Source: CBDAPX01 sp965198725
Lineage (GTDB): Bacteria; Pseudomonadota; Alphaproteobacteria; Rhodobacterales; Rhodobacteraceae
Reading direction: 5' to 3'
NCBI GenBank assembly: GCA_965198725.1
Contig: CBDAPX010000001.1
Span: 62,001-126,000 of the forward strand
Length of the DNA stretch: 64,000 nucleotides
Under the pieces are notes generated by a model. It saw nothing but the letters and a program-made list of their open reading frames with translations, made no database searches and was not told the origin of the DNA. A program made the translations under genes and the position numbers. Each line of letters begins with the position of its first letter. The stretch's first letter is position 1. Positions 16,730 through 26,102 of this stretch are shown here, piece by piece.

Positions 16730-17092
16730 TTATTGGCCAAACGCCCATTGGGCGTATCGGCGAAAGATCATGCCTGCGAAGGCGATGCCTGTGCGGAAGG
16801 CCGGGGCTTTCTCGCTGAGCGCCGCGGCGCGCCATTGGCTGTCCGCCTCGAAAGTGCGCGAGCCGCTTTCGAGCAGTACATCGTGGATCAGCGCGGCCTT
16901 CAGATAAAATGGATCATCTGGTGACCAAAGCCATTGCAGACTACGCGGGACTGAGCTCTCAAACTCGCGCCCTGGCGGGATCATCAAGACGTAGGGCGAG
17001 CCCTTCCACATCAGGTTCCAGGTGACGGTGCGCGTGGTCACATAGCCGCGCGCACCGCCCAGTTGGCACCATGTTGTGTCTGGTTTAGCCAT
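16730..17092 (-). CDS. DUF1353-family phage protein
   Basis: The 120-residue protein has the DUF1353 pattern: YVLMIPPGREFESSVPRSLQWL and AALIHDVLL. Such proteins occur near tail fibre genes in many phages; their role is not established. It overlaps the end of the next upstream gene by 8 bp and closes the transcription block that comes from the protease/scaffold promoter. Confidence 0.75.
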   Translation of the reverse strand: MAKPDTTWCQLGGARGYVTTRTVTWNLMWKGSPYVLMIPPGREFESSVPRSLQWLWSPDDPFYLKAALIHDVLLESGSRTFEADSQWRAAALSEKAPAFRTGIAFAGMIFRRYAQWAFGQ

Positions 17093-17525
17093 TTTGCGAT
17101 GCGATCAGCGCGTCCGACACGGCGGTTGCGCGGGTTTCGATCTCTTGCATGACTGCCTCTTCGCCCTTGAGCTGGAAGGGCAGTTTGACCTCGCCCGCCG
17201 CGACCTTGGCCAGGAAGGCCTCGGCCAGCGGGGTGAAGGCGTCGGTTGCATCGCGCATTTCTGCGAGTGAGCCCGCTGTTGAGAGGCCCTTCACCAGGGT
17301 GGCCAGGTGGTACAAGAGGAGCTGCGCCCCGTCGCTCGCGGTGCCCAAAAGAGACATGGTATCGCCAGCCTGGCTCTCTATTTGAGCGCGGATCATCTGG
17401 CGTTGTTCGGACGCCGAATACTCAACCGTGAAGTCCAGACCCTGTTCAGTCATCTCGGCAAGCACCTGCTGGCCTACCATAAGCCCGCCATCAAAGCGGG
17501 GTGTTCCGTCGATTAGAATACGCAT
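17085..17525 (-). CDS. Conserved phage protein of unknown function
   Basis: The protein has 146 residues starting MRILIDGTPRFDGGLMVG. The ATG at 17525 is preferred over 17573, which lies inside the end of the previous gene. I recognise no domain. It sits between the fibre-region gene and DUF1353, so a tail fibre assembly or baseplate role is a guess from position only. Confidence 0.6.
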   Translation of the reverse strand: MRILIDGTPRFDGGLMVGQQVLAEMTEQGLDFTVEYSASEQRQMIRAQIESQAGDTMSLLGTASDGAQLLLYHLATLVKGLSTAGSLAEMRDATDAFTPLAEAFLAKVAAGEVKLPFQLKGEEAVMQEIETRATAVSDALIASQNG

Positions 17526-17535
17526 GGCTATCCCC

Positions 17536-18243
17536 TTAGTTTGCGTCGCCGAATTGGAATTTGCTGGTCGCATTCAAGAACAACGGCGTCCCCGTAAAGC
17601 GGCCCGGACATAAGAACGGGGCCAACACCCACAGCTTCTTGTTCTCCCCCGTGACGGTGCAGGGCATCCCGTTGATATGGCTGAACGTGTCACCGATGAG
17701 GCGGTTGTCTTCATAGAGCACGCCCGGCTCAAGATCGCGGCCCGTGTTGTTCATTGTGGCATAGTTGGTGCGCGTCATGCGGATGCCGGTTTCCGCGACC
17801 ATCGAATAGAGCGCCCCCACCGCCGACAAACCCCGGATCGGCGAATAAGCCAGAAGCCGGAACTGGCCATTGCCGCCGTTTTGCGAGGCCGTCACCTCGA
17901 TCAGGTTGAACTGATAGGAGATAATCGAACTGCGCATCTTGGCGATGATTTCAGCGGGCACATTGCCATCGGCCACCGCGTCATCATAAGTCAGGACACG
18001 CTGCGACAGGATCGTGATGCTGCCGGTGTTACCTGCGTAAAGGTCCAGCGGCGACACATATCCACCAGCCCCGTCGCTTTCCTTGGCATTGGCGTTCACC
18101 AAGACATTCAGGCCGCCATATTCGCTGCGCGCATTGGCGATCTGCGCGTCACTGCGGGCGATGGATTGATCCACCAAATCCACCAATTCATCATAGCGCC
18201 CAGAAATACTCTGCCACGCCTCTTCTGCAATTGTGTTTGTCAT
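17536..18243 (-). CDS. Tail-fibre-region protein of unknown function
   Basis: This 235-residue protein is encoded directly after the tail fibre gene, with a 4-bp ATGA overlap. It has a helical N-terminus followed by a beta-rich body (ITILSQRVLTYDD, FRLLAYSPIRGLS). I recognise no family. Position suggests a fibre component, chaperone or receptor-contact protein. Confidence 0.6.
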   Translation of the reverse strand: MTNTIAEEAWQSISGRYDELVDLVDQSIARSDAQIANARSEYGGLNVLVNANAKESDGAGGYVSPLDLYAGNTGSITILSQRVLTYDDAVADGNVPAEIIAKMRSSIISYQFNLIEVTASQNGGNGQFRLLAYSPIRGLSAVGALYSMVAETGIRMTRTNYATMNNTGRDLEPGVLYEDNRLIGDTFSHINGMPCTVTGENKKLWVLAPFLCPGRFTGTPLFLNATSKFQFGDAN

Positions 18244-20375
18244 GTGTTTGAGCCTCCATAGCGGGCATTGTGTTTCATGTTCATGATTTCGTTGGTTATC
18301 ACCGCCATGAAGTCGCGGTTTTCCTGCTGGACGGCCTGAAGCTGGCCGAACACGAAATTGCCCTCGTGATAGACGGGCGCGATGGGGTAGCGCATACGCG
18401 GGCTGCGCCCATCGGTTGCGGGCAGATGGATATAGACACCAGAGCCGGACATGCGTCGTTTCTGGCCGTCACCGCACATCATCCAGGCCGATTGGCCGGT
18501 GTCTGCGGGGTCGCTGATATTGTCCTCATCGCCAAAGACGGAGGCAGGCGTGTGATACCAATAGGCGTTCTTGTTCGCGCCATTATAGGGATCCGCTTCG
18601 GTGCCCGTGCCGGTGATGTCGCCATAAGGCAGCTCGGGCACGTTATAGGGGTTCCAGCCCATGAGCGGCGAAGCCACCAGCAATTCCAAAGGGATGGCCC
18701 ATGTCAGACGGTGACCACCGCCAAGGCCCGGCAGGCTGCGCACCTCTTCGCGCGTGGTGCTGGCGGCGAACAAAAACGGGTCATTAAAGCCGCGCTTATA
18801 GTCGCGCCGCCCCGCCGCGCCCGCCTGTTCATAGCTGTAATAGCGGCTGTAATAGGCCGCGTTGAGCGGGTCGCTGGTCTGCCAATCCATCAGCCGTTGC
18901 GTGAACTGCGATTGGCTGTTTTCCAGCGTATCGGTGTAAGTCTCCTCAAGGCTGGCCCCCACGCCGTCTAGCCCTGGGATTTTACCCATGAGCTGATCAA
19001 GCAGATCAGGGCTGTTGCGCTCACCGATGATGGGATTGCCCATCTCGCGCATGACGCGGAACCGGCCAAGGCGGGAGACCTCAAGCTCATCCTGCGTCAT
19101 GTCCTTGCGCTGGCGGGTGGCCGGATCATCGACGCGCGCAACCATCTCATGCACCGGATAATCGCGGTAGCTGCCCAGCTTCATCGCGCCCACACGGTAA
19201 CGCAGGATGGCGAAATGCGGCACGCCCTTGGCATCCACACAGCGGATCACACCGGGCATGAAGGCGCTGTTTTCAAAGCGCGGCTTCAAGCCAGAGGCAT
19301 TGAGCGCGATGCAGTTTTCCATGATCTCTTTGAGGCTGTCGCTGTCCAGCGAGTGGCGGAAAGAGTAGGCCGTGTCTTGCAGAGTGTCGCCCGCAAAGAC
19401 CTCAAACCAGACCTCGACATAGCTAATATAGGTGTGGAAAAAGTCGCGATAATCGCGCAAGGCCGGGTTCTTGTCGGCATAGGCGCGCAGGTATTGGCGC
19501 ATCTCCAGAACCTCGGCTTCGGGTGTGGGCTGCGCCGCGACCGAGGGCGGCACGGGCGGCGGCACGGCCTCTGACACCTCAAGGTAAGCGCCACCCGCCG
19601 GGGCTGGATAGAGCCACCGATAGTCCGTATGGCGCGTCCGTACTTCATAACCATTCACGCACGCAACCAATTCCGGCAAGCCCGACATGAAGTAGAAATT
19701 GGAATGGTTGTGGACACCGAACGCGGCAAAGCTAACCGCTGAGGGCCGATGATAAGACGCCTCACCGCCGAACCCATAGCCCCGCGCCATAACGATGCCG
19801 GAGTGGCCGTTCTGGCGGCGCAGATCGGCCATGCTCTCAAACTGTTCTGAGGCGAATTGCTGCCATTGTTCCAAGTTGCGGAACATTTCGAAATTGAACG
19901 CGCCGCCAACATTGTGCTCGCCTGAGAGGTCTGCCTCGACGGCTTGGCGGAAATCCAGATCAGCCTCGACCTTGATCAAACCGCCAGCCACGCGCTTGAA
20001 GCTGAGAAAGTGGCGGGCAGGATAGTCAACAACACCGACTTGACGCGGCTTTACATCCAACCCTGCCCAAAGCGCGATCAGATCTCCGTCGGCGTCGAAA
20101 AAGCCGACTTCGCGCGCCAGTTCCTGCGGCGTATCACCAGCCGCAAACGTTACCTGAACCAACCACCCATTTTGTTCTGGATCGTAGGGATATTGCGTGT
20201 CCACTTCCCGGCGGATGAACTCATCCTTCAAGACAGTTTGGTCGTGGGATGGTTCATAATTCGATCCAAGCTGGCCGCGCCCAAGCGCGACATATTTGAT
20301 TGCTACAGAGCTTTCATTGCCAGCGGCTTCACCCAGCTTTGTCTCGGCAATATCCGTTAGAATGGTTGTGGGCAT
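18240..20375 (-). CDS. Tail fibre / collar protein (P2 gpH type)
   Basis: This 711-residue protein has the P2 gpH-type N-terminal domain (TDIAETKLGEAAG, VKYVALGRG-like IKYVALGRGQLG and EVGFFDADGDLIALWA), which attaches the fibre to the baseplate. The long C-terminal part, rich in Tyr, Trp and Gly, has no recognisable partner and is the likely receptor-binding region. It overlaps the gpI gene by one base. Confidence 0.85.
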   Translation of the reverse strand: MPTTILTDIAETKLGEAAGNESSVAIKYVALGRGQLGSNYEPSHDQTVLKDEFIRREVDTQYPYDPEQNGWLVQVTFAAGDTPQELAREVGFFDADGDLIALWAGLDVKPRQVGVVDYPARHFLSFKRVAGGLIKVEADLDFRQAVEADLSGEHNVGGAFNFEMFRNLEQWQQFASEQFESMADLRRQNGHSGIVMARGYGFGGEASYHRPSAVSFAAFGVHNHSNFYFMSGLPELVACVNGYEVRTRHTDYRWLYPAPAGGAYLEVSEAVPPPVPPSVAAQPTPEAEVLEMRQYLRAYADKNPALRDYRDFFHTYISYVEVWFEVFAGDTLQDTAYSFRHSLDSDSLKEIMENCIALNASGLKPRFENSAFMPGVIRCVDAKGVPHFAILRYRVGAMKLGSYRDYPVHEMVARVDDPATRQRKDMTQDELEVSRLGRFRVMREMGNPIIGERNSPDLLDQLMGKIPGLDGVGASLEETYTDTLENSQSQFTQRLMDWQTSDPLNAAYYSRYYSYEQAGAAGRRDYKRGFNDPFLFAASTTREEVRSLPGLGGGHRLTWAIPLELLVASPLMGWNPYNVPELPYGDITGTGTEADPYNGANKNAYWYHTPASVFGDEDNISDPADTGQSAWMMCGDGQKRRMSGSGVYIHLPATDGRSPRMRYPIAPVYHEGNFVFGQLQAVQQENRDFMAVITNEIMNMKHNARYGGSNT

Positions 20376-21112
20376 CAGGCGGTTCCTCGTGGCTTTATGT
20401 CGTGCATGATTGTGTCAGCCACGCCGTAGTGGCTGGCAGATGCTGCACGCGCGTCGGTTTCAAATCGGGTCAGCCTCACATCAATGCTATGCGTGTCGGA
20501 GGATGTGACGAGATCATGACTGGTGGCGGCCATATGGGCATCACCTGAGAAATCTTCGGCTGATACCAGAATGTCGTGGGTGAGGCTCTCTGTTGCCTGA
20601 TCAGCCATCGCATTGCAGAAAAGTACTTCCGTATCGAACCGCTCGCCGATCAGCAATTCCAGATGCGATCGCACGGGTTTGACCGCTTTGATCTGGCGCT
20701 CGATCCAAAGGTAAAGGCCCGGATCGATAACAAAACCTGCTTCAACAGCTTCGTCATTGAACGCAGTGATGCGGAATGTGTGCGGGGCCCCGCCATTTTC
20801 GAACCACTGGCTGAACTCAACATCAAACCCAAGCGCCGACAAAACCCGTTGCACAGCCGCCTTGACGGCCTTTTTGCGATGAACAAAGACCGTGCTGCGC
20901 AGGTAGCTTCGCTTTTGCAGAACCGTTGGAATGGAGGCCCATTCGTCAGCCGAGAGCGTTGCGGCAAGCCAGGGCAACAGATCTTCGTGGCAAGTTTCGG
21001 GATTGAACAGGTTCTCGAAGGTATCATCGACTACGAAGACATGGCCAGCCAACTCGGCAAGATGCCGTTCGAGCGTTGTGCTGTTGTTTGGCAGAAGCTT
21101 GGGATCAGACAT
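20375..21112 (-). CDS. Phage tail protein I (P2 gpI)
   Basis: This 245-residue baseplate-wedge protein follows the gpI pattern: LLPNNSTTLERHLAEL, LPWLAATLSADEW and RKKAVKAAVQRVLSALGFD. The start at 21112 (MSDPKLLPNN) overlaps the end of gene J by 8 bp; an earlier in-frame ATG at 21223 would lie inside J. It links baseplate wedge and tail fibre. Confidence 0.88.
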   Translation of the reverse strand: MSDPKLLPNNSTTLERHLAELAGHVFVVDDTFENLFNPETCHEDLLPWLAATLSADEWASIPTVLQKRSYLRSTVFVHRKKAVKAAVQRVLSALGFDVEFSQWFENGGAPHTFRITAFNDEAVEAGFVIDPGLYLWIERQIKAVKPVRSHLELLIGERFDTEVLFCNAMADQATESLTHDILVSAEDFSGDAHMAATSHDLVTSSDTHSIDVRLTRFETDARAASASHYGVADTIMHDIKPRGTA

Positions 21113-22103
21113 TGACGCCTCCTGCCGAAATCGTGATCGCGGTGCAGTTGGCCGCCTGATGTTCGCCAACGATGATCGTTTGGCTGGGCTGGATGATCTC
21201 GACGCCATACACGCCGTCCACATGCAGCGCCGCAGTCAATGCGGACAGGACAATATCAATGCCAAGTCGGCGCTGCGCCTTTGTCCAATCCGCGATCCGT
21301 TGTTCTGCCAGGGCCACCACCTGATCCGGGTCAGCATGGGGGAGGAAGGTCAAAACCGCTTCGACCTGATACTCCAAAACATCAGCGCCGCGTACACGCG
21401 GGTGATCCGTCAATGGCACAACGTCATCCCCCAACGTCTGGACAACCGCCGCCAATTCTTCCGCCGAGGCGGTGCCATCGCCCTCGGAAGACAGGATTGT
21501 CACAGCCACATCGCCTGGCATCGGGGCTTCAAGGGCCGCATCGTCTTCAACAATCAATACGATTGCATTTGCCGGAAGTTGCGCGCTGATCGCCTCGTCC
21601 AGTTCCACCAGACCAAAGCGAGGCGCATCGACAGACACATCCGCGATGGTGGGCGCGGCTGAAAACGTGTGAGACACATACGCGCCTTCAGGTCCGGCGG
21701 TGCTGAATTGCTCAAGCGCGTCAAGAATGCGCGACCGGAAACGCTCATCGTCTTCGAGCACTTCTGCGATCGGCGGCACCGCATCGGGATCGGCTGCAGT
21801 GACAACGCCGCGGGTCAAACCGACAAAGGCCGCATAATTGTCGAGACCAGAGCCAAAGGCATTAGGCAAAGTATGCTGGCGGATATCGTCATTGCGGCGG
21901 GTCAGCCATTGGACTTTCTCAGCCGCCAGCAACTCCAAAAGGATCACAAGCGGATCGCTTTCAAGGCTCATAACCTCGCCATAGCTGGGGTCCTTGGCAA
22001 CGAGGAAAGCTTTGAAGTCGGCCAGGATGTCCTCGAAGGACGGCACCTCAATCGTGTCGGGAACGGCGATATTGCTGACATCGACGGCAGAAAAACGGGT
22101 CAT
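21105..22103 (-). CDS. Baseplate assembly protein J (P2 gpJ)
   Basis: The 332-residue protein matches the gpJ family that forms the wedge of contractile baseplates (PSFEDILADFKAFLVAKDP, LLELLAAEKVQWLTRRND). It stands in the conserved order V-W-J-I-H. Its ATG overlaps the end of gene W. Confidence 0.92.
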   Translation of the reverse strand: MTRFSAVDVSNIAVPDTIEVPSFEDILADFKAFLVAKDPSYGEVMSLESDPLVILLELLAAEKVQWLTRRNDDIRQHTLPNAFGSGLDNYAAFVGLTRGVVTAADPDAVPPIAEVLEDDERFRSRILDALEQFSTAGPEGAYVSHTFSAAPTIADVSVDAPRFGLVELDEAISAQLPANAIVLIVEDDAALEAPMPGDVAVTILSSEGDGTASAEELAAVVQTLGDDVVPLTDHPRVRGADVLEYQVEAVLTFLPHADPDQVVALAEQRIADWTKAQRRLGIDIVLSALTAALHVDGVYGVEIIQPSQTIIVGEHQAANCTAITISAGGVNV

Positions 22104-22435
22104 ACCGGCACCTCGATTGCGCGGGGTGTGCCGGTTGCTGTCTCTGTCACATCAACCAAGATTTGTCCGTCGCCATTCTCATCGATGTGAACAAGGCGAA
22201 AGCCGTTCAACTCGACGCGGGGTTCATAGGCGTCGATCGCCTCGGCGATGGCGACGTAGTGATCAAGGATTTTCTCGTTTGTGCCGGGGCGGTCCTGAAG
22301 CTCAGACCCCGCAGACCCAAAGCTCCGCCGTTCCACCCGGGTTCCGATCCGCGTGGTAAAGATCACCCCGAGGGATTGGGCAATGTGATCCCATCCCTCA
22401 AGGCGACGTCCGGTATGCCGACACATTCCAGTCAT
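22100..22435 (-). CDS. Baseplate wedge protein W (P2 gpW / T4 gp25 type)
   Basis: The 111-residue protein carries the gp25/gpW signature: HIAQSLGVIFTTRIGTRVERRSFGS, the loop around EPR (YEPRVEL) and the C-terminal strand. It joins the wedge to the tube-sheath. It is 4-bp coupled to gene J. Confidence 0.9.
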   Translation of the reverse strand: MTGMCRHTGRRLEGWDHIAQSLGVIFTTRIGTRVERRSFGSAGSELQDRPGTNEKILDHYVAIAEAIDAYEPRVELNGFRLVHIDENGDGQILVDVTETATGTPRAIEVPV

Positions 22436-22441
22436 GACAGA

Positions 22442-22660
22442 TTAGCTTTTGTCCTTGTTGCTCTTGGGAGCGGCTTCTGACGCGCTGCGCGTCTCGGATT
22501 TCTTCTTCAGGACGTGGGGCACATAGTATTGCGCCTCGGCTTCGGTCATCTCGACCTCATCGTCTTTTTGCTTCAGGTGCGGCCCAATCCAAGAGGCGCG
22601 CTGAAGCACATAGGTGTGCTTGACCATCTTGGGGTCGGGTTTGGTTGCAGGGTCAGCCAT
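22442..22660 (-). CDS. Small tail-module protein of unknown function
   Basis: This 72-residue, charged protein (VLQRASWIGPHLKQKDDEVEM) lies between V and W. The start at 22660 is chosen because it has an AGGAG-like site upstream and the preceding gene ends at 22671. The Lys/Ser-rich C-terminus appears disordered. Small genes at this place occur in related transposable phages; no function is known to me. Confidence 0.6.
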   Translation of the reverse strand: MADPATKPDPKMVKHTYVLQRASWIGPHLKQKDDEVEMTEAEAQYYVPHVLKKKSETRSASEAAPKSNKDKS

Positions 22661-22670
22661 AGTCTTCTCC

Positions 22671-23207
22671 TCAGACTGGGGTTCCGGTTTCAGCGGGACC
22701 AGGCGTGATCCCGTCATGTTTGTGGGTGTCACCGATATCGGTGCCGTTGTGGGTGACGTTGCCGCCGGTGATGGCCACGCCGCCGCCCGTGATCTCGACC
22801 GAGACGCCGCCCACCTGGATCGTTGCGCCGCCCGCGATCACGGTCACAGTAACCGGGCCCAGCGTGAACACGGTGGCATCGCCATTGCCGGAAGGCGCAG
22901 CATTCTCATCGGTAAAGCCGCCATGCACGGCGAGCGATTTCTCATCGACCTCGCCCGCGGGCGAAAGCACGGTCATCAGCTCGCCGACGCTTGGAGGGTT
23001 CCAGGTCTTTCGTGCGCCGGCGCGTTCGGGCCATCTGATCCAGGGTGTGATCAGCGGATTGTCCTCATCGCCAATATCGACCTTCACACGCTGGCCGCCC
23101 GGATCCACGTCAACAACACGACCGGAGCGCACCGCGTTGTTCTGACGGCGCTGCAATTCTGCGATCTGGCCTTGCATGCGGGCGATGATGCGAGAGACAT
23201 CTGCCAT
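22671..23207 (-). CDS. Baseplate assembly protein V, spike (P2 gpV)
   Basis: This 178-residue membrane-piercing spike protein has an OB-fold N-terminal half (SGRVVDVDPGGQRVKVDIG ... TPWIRWPERAG) and a Gly/Val/Thr-rich beta-helix (VTVIAGGATIQVGGVSVEI), then a His-containing tip (GDTHKHDG) that could bind metal, as in related spikes. Confidence 0.92.
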   Translation of the reverse strand: MADVSRIIARMQGQIAELQRRQNNAVRSGRVVDVDPGGQRVKVDIGDEDNPLITPWIRWPERAGARKTWNPPSVGELMTVLSPAGEVDEKSLAVHGGFTDENAAPSGNGDATVFTLGPVTVTVIAGGATIQVGGVSVEITGGGVAITGGNVTHNGTDIGDTHKHDGITPGPAETGTPV

Positions 23208-23743
23208 CAGATCCCCTCCGGCAGAATGGTGATGTCGATTTCCTGTTCGGTTTCGACCTCTTCAGGGATGATCGCGGCGGGGTCATCGGCGGCGGCGAGC
23301 CCTTTGGGTTTGCCCAGGCGGATACGTTGCGTCCAGGACACCGAATGCAGGGATATCCCCAAATCATCGACATCACCGGAATAGAGCGCATCCATCCGCA
23401 GGTTCATGGGCAAGCCCACGCCGAACCCATCGCTGAAGCGGTTGGCCTCGATCTCTTCGGCGACGGCTTGCGCCAGATCGATGCCTTCATTGGCGCGGCC
23501 TTTGCCATCGGTCAGAACAAAAACTGCAAATGCGGCTTCATAGCTGCGGGTGTCATCCGGCTTCGGCTGCGTGCGCGGGGCCCCAAGAAAGGCGACGCGC
23601 AGCGCGGGGACTTTGAAGCTGCGCTTGGTGATCTCATCGGCATTGAACCGACCGGGGCTGATCTCAAGATCACGCACGTCGCTCAGGGCTTCGGCATCTT
23701 TCAGATCGGCTTTGATGGCGTCCAGAAGATCAGAGATTTTCAT
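23207..23743 (-). CDS. Mu gp37-like protein (DUF1834)
   Basis: The 178-residue protein fits the Mu gp37 family found between the gpG-like and tail genes; members are thought to act at the head-tail junction or tail terminator. VPALRVAFLGAPRTQPKPDDTRSY is the clearest core. It overlaps the spike gene by one base and the preceding gene by 4 bp. Confidence 0.75.
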   Translation of the reverse strand: MKISDLLDAIKADLKDAEALSDVRDLEISPGRFNADEITKRSFKVPALRVAFLGAPRTQPKPDDTRSYEAAFAVFVLTDGKGRANEGIDLAQAVAEEIEANRFSDGFGVGLPMNLRMDALYSGDVDDLGISLHSVSWTQRIRLGKPKGLAAADDPAAIIPEEVETEQEIDITILPEGI

Positions 23744-24219
23744 TTGAGAACCTCCGAGATGAAGTCGGCAACCACCTCTTCGATTTCCTTTGCGTTCTCA
23801 GGGCTGATCCCCAGATAGGGGCGTGCCGGCATGGTGACGCTTTTGGCGAAGACCCGTTTGTTGCCGCTCATGAAGGCGAGTGCCTTGGCATTCTTGGCTT
23901 TGATGATCCCGCCAAAGTGGTGAATGGCGGCATAGATCAGCGGCGATCCGACCGTGACCTGACCGAGGCCAGTCTTATAGTCGATGCTGTCATGCAAAGT
24001 GCCCGATGCATATAGCGTGGATGAGCCGCGGCGGTTCTTGGGCCACGCCTGACCATCCGGGCCAGTCTTTTCAACGGCGATGCGCTGGCGTGTCTGAAGC
24101 TGCACAAGTCGCCCGATCACGTCCATCAGCTCGAACCGATCCCAGCCCGCCAGACGTTCGATCGCCTGGGTTGCGCGGTCAAGACCGGTGAGCTGCATAT
24201 CAACGGCAAGGCCACTCAT
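23740..24219 (-). CDS. Virion morphogenesis protein (Mu gpG / P2 gpS type)
   Basis: The 159-residue protein has a family layout with an N-terminal helix region and the phrase TGPDGQAWPKNRR, then LYASGTLHDSI and ARPYLGIS near the end. These proteins act in tail completion and head-tail joining. It is tightly packed with its neighbours. Confidence 0.85.
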   Translation of the reverse strand: MSGLAVDMQLTGLDRATQAIERLAGWDRFELMDVIGRLVQLQTRQRIAVEKTGPDGQAWPKNRRGSSTLYASGTLHDSIDYKTGLGQVTVGSPLIYAAIHHFGGIIKAKNAKALAFMSGNKRVFAKSVTMPARPYLGISPENAKEIEEVVADFISEVLK

Positions 24220-24653
24220 CAGCTACGCCCCCGCCCAAAGCGCCGTGGCCGCGATGTGAAATCCGCGCCAGACGTGGTGCCGTTTTCAGAACCAGAGACG
24301 GCGGCGCTCGGCTCATCCTTGCCCAAACCGGCATAGCCCTTGCTGATTTTCGTCAGCAAAGCGATGGCCTGGTCGTAGCGGGTTTCGATCGTGTTGGTCA
24401 GACGGGTGTGGGAATTGGCCAGCACATAGACGGCGATGTCGATGCAGGGGCGGCGCAGTGTCTTGGGCTGCGTTCCCAGGGGAAGCGAATAGCGTGCAGA
24501 GAGATAGCCATCGATCTCGGCCGAAGCATCGACCAGGGCCTGATCGACCGCCCCATCAGGATCGCAATCTGGATCATCTCCATCCACGGGCGTGATGTCC
24601 GACAGGAACTCGGCTCCGTAGATTGATCTGATATCGTCGCGGGTGGCGTACAT
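24219..24653 (-). CDS. DUF1320 protein (Mu gp36 type)
   Basis: The 144-residue protein has the gp36 layout: MYATRDDIRSIYG at the start, a mid acidic loop and ASAEIDGYLSARYSLPL. These are presumed head-completion adaptors. About 200 bp follow on the 5' side before the next gene; they hold a small inverted repeat (GATCAT-TCGC-ATGATC near 24759) and nothing else I can support. Confidence 0.87.
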   Translation of the reverse strand: MYATRDDIRSIYGAEFLSDITPVDGDDPDCDPDGAVDQALVDASAEIDGYLSARYSLPLGTQPKTLRRPCIDIAVYVLANSHTRLTNTIETRYDQAIALLTKISKGYAGLGKDEPSAAVSGSENGTTSGADFTSRPRRFGRGRS

Positions 24654-24854
24654 CGCATTCTCTCATTCTCAGGGGCAGTTTTGTGACATGCCCAGGTCTC
24701 GGTTAATGGGGCTAGGCTTTGCCCTACGCTCTTGGACGTTCCCTGCGCCGGTGTTTCGGATCATTCGCATGATCAGCGGCGAAACTTAAAACCGGCGGTC
24801 TATGGGTGCAGACGGACTTGCGGCCCGGACCTGTTGCCCCCTCTCGCTGGGTAT

Positions 24855-25076
24855 TCAGTCGGCGATCTCTTTGACCTTCAGAACCGGATCGCCTTGGATC
24901 GCCTCTTTCTGTTCGGCGTCGAGCTTGGAGACATCGACGCGGGTGCCTTCCGGCGTGAAGCGCAGACCGGCGCGGCGGCGCGGCTTGCCGTGGGTGGTCG
25001 AGATCAGCACGAAAGGGCCTTCCTTCTCGTCGGTCTCGGGCTTGTCCTTGGATTGGGTCTGCGGTTTCGCGGCCAT
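24855..25076 (-). CDS. FluMu/HI1506-type small head-region protein
   Basis: This 73-residue protein has the core RRRAGLRFTPEG typical of the FluMu N-terminal domain, found in Mu-like prophages directly downstream of the major head gene (Mu gp35 position). It likely has an accessory role at the capsid. The N-terminus is Lys/Glu-rich and probably flexible. Confidence 0.75.
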   Translation of the reverse strand: MAAKPQTQSKDKPETDEKEGPFVLISTTHGKPRRRAGLRFTPEGTRVDVSKLDAEQKEAIQGDPVLKVKEIAD

Positions 25077-25110
25077 GGTTTTTCACTCCTTGAGGTGGTC
25101 GGCTGAATGA

Positions 25111-25140
25111 AGCGGGCCCCGAATGCGCAAAGGGCCCGCT
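25111..25140 (-). terminator. Strong hairpin after the major head gene
   Basis: AGCGGGCCC (25111-25119) pairs perfectly with GGGCCCGCT (25132-25140). It lies in the gap between the head gene T and the gp35-like gene. There is no U-run on the minus-strand side, so partial termination or mRNA processing that keeps head protein levels above tail protein levels is more likely than a complete stop. Confidence 0.45.
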
Positions 25141-25157
25141 CTGACAACCGGCCAGCG

Positions 25158-26063
25158 TTAGCTGATCCAGGGGGTCATAAGGATTTCGGCTTTGCCCTTG
25201 TTCGGGTTGTCCTTGCCGCCGGTTGTGCGACCGACTTTCAGGATTTCCTCGGCTTTTGTTTCCAGCTCAGGCGGGATCACCAGCAGGTTCGGCACGATAT
25301 TCAGCGGACGGCCTTCGTCACCGACAAGCTTCGCCATCGCAGCACGGGCGGCGGTGAAGTTCTCAGGCGTCAGCTCGGCCGTGGATTTGAAGGCCAACTG
25401 CCAGAAGGAATAGCCAGCGGCACCGCGCGAGCGTGCGCCGTAGACATATTCGTCCTTCATGAAGACGTGATCAGAGGTGCCGGCATCGTCCAGGGCTTCG
25501 AGCTCGGCCTTGACGCGCTCCTGATAGATGATCGGCTTCACGGCCTTGGTGGTGCAAAGCAGATACCAGGCAGGATGCGCCCCGGTCTGGACGTTGCTGA
25601 CAGAGGTCTCTTCGCCATCGACCATCACGGGGTGATCTTCATCAAAGAAGTTCTGCCCGTCATAGCAGACCGTCTCAGAGCCTTTCTTCAGGGCCTCGAA
25701 GACCAGCTCGTCAGGATGCTCGGCAACGGCAGCGCCCAGGCCCTTCGCGGCCATGGAATAGGTGCCGAGCTGATCGTCCTCGATCGCCTCGCGTTTGACG
25801 GCAAAGGTGTCTTCGAATTTTTCGTTCTTCAGGGTGTAGGCTTCGACGTTCAGCCGCTTGATGCGCCGTTCGTCGATCCACTTCTTCATGCCGGGGATTT
25901 GCGCCAGCCAGGCATAGGTCTCGATGGATGTGGTGGAATTGACCTTCTCGGCAATCATCGACCATTTCGGCTCGGCCGCGTCAAACGCGCCCTGGAAGAT
26001 GGCTTTGAAGCCGGTGGTCATCCGGTTCAGAATTTCGCGTGTGACGCGCTTTGCAACAGGCAT
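25158..26063 (-). CDS. Major head protein (Mu gpT type)
   Basis: The 301-residue Mu-type major capsid subunit has TTGFKAIFQGAFDAAEPKW near the start and GQNFFDEDHPV and LLVIPPELETKAEEILK later. It assembles the icosahedral head and stands in the Mu order I/Z - (small gene) - T - gp35 - gp36. Confidence 0.95.
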   Translation of the reverse strand: MPVAKRVTREILNRMTTGFKAIFQGAFDAAEPKWSMIAEKVNSTTSIETYAWLAQIPGMKKWIDERRIKRLNVEAYTLKNEKFEDTFAVKREAIEDDQLGTYSMAAKGLGAAVAEHPDELVFEALKKGSETVCYDGQNFFDEDHPVMVDGEETSVSNVQTGAHPAWYLLCTTKAVKPIIYQERVKAELEALDDAGTSDHVFMKDEYVYGARSRGAAGYSFWQLAFKSTAELTPENFTAARAAMAKLVGDEGRPLNIVPNLLVIPPELETKAEEILKVGRTTGGKDNPNKGKAEILMTPWIS

Positions 26064-26102
26064 GGTGGTCCTCTTCAGTTAAGGGTGTTCAGGCGGCCCG
26101 GA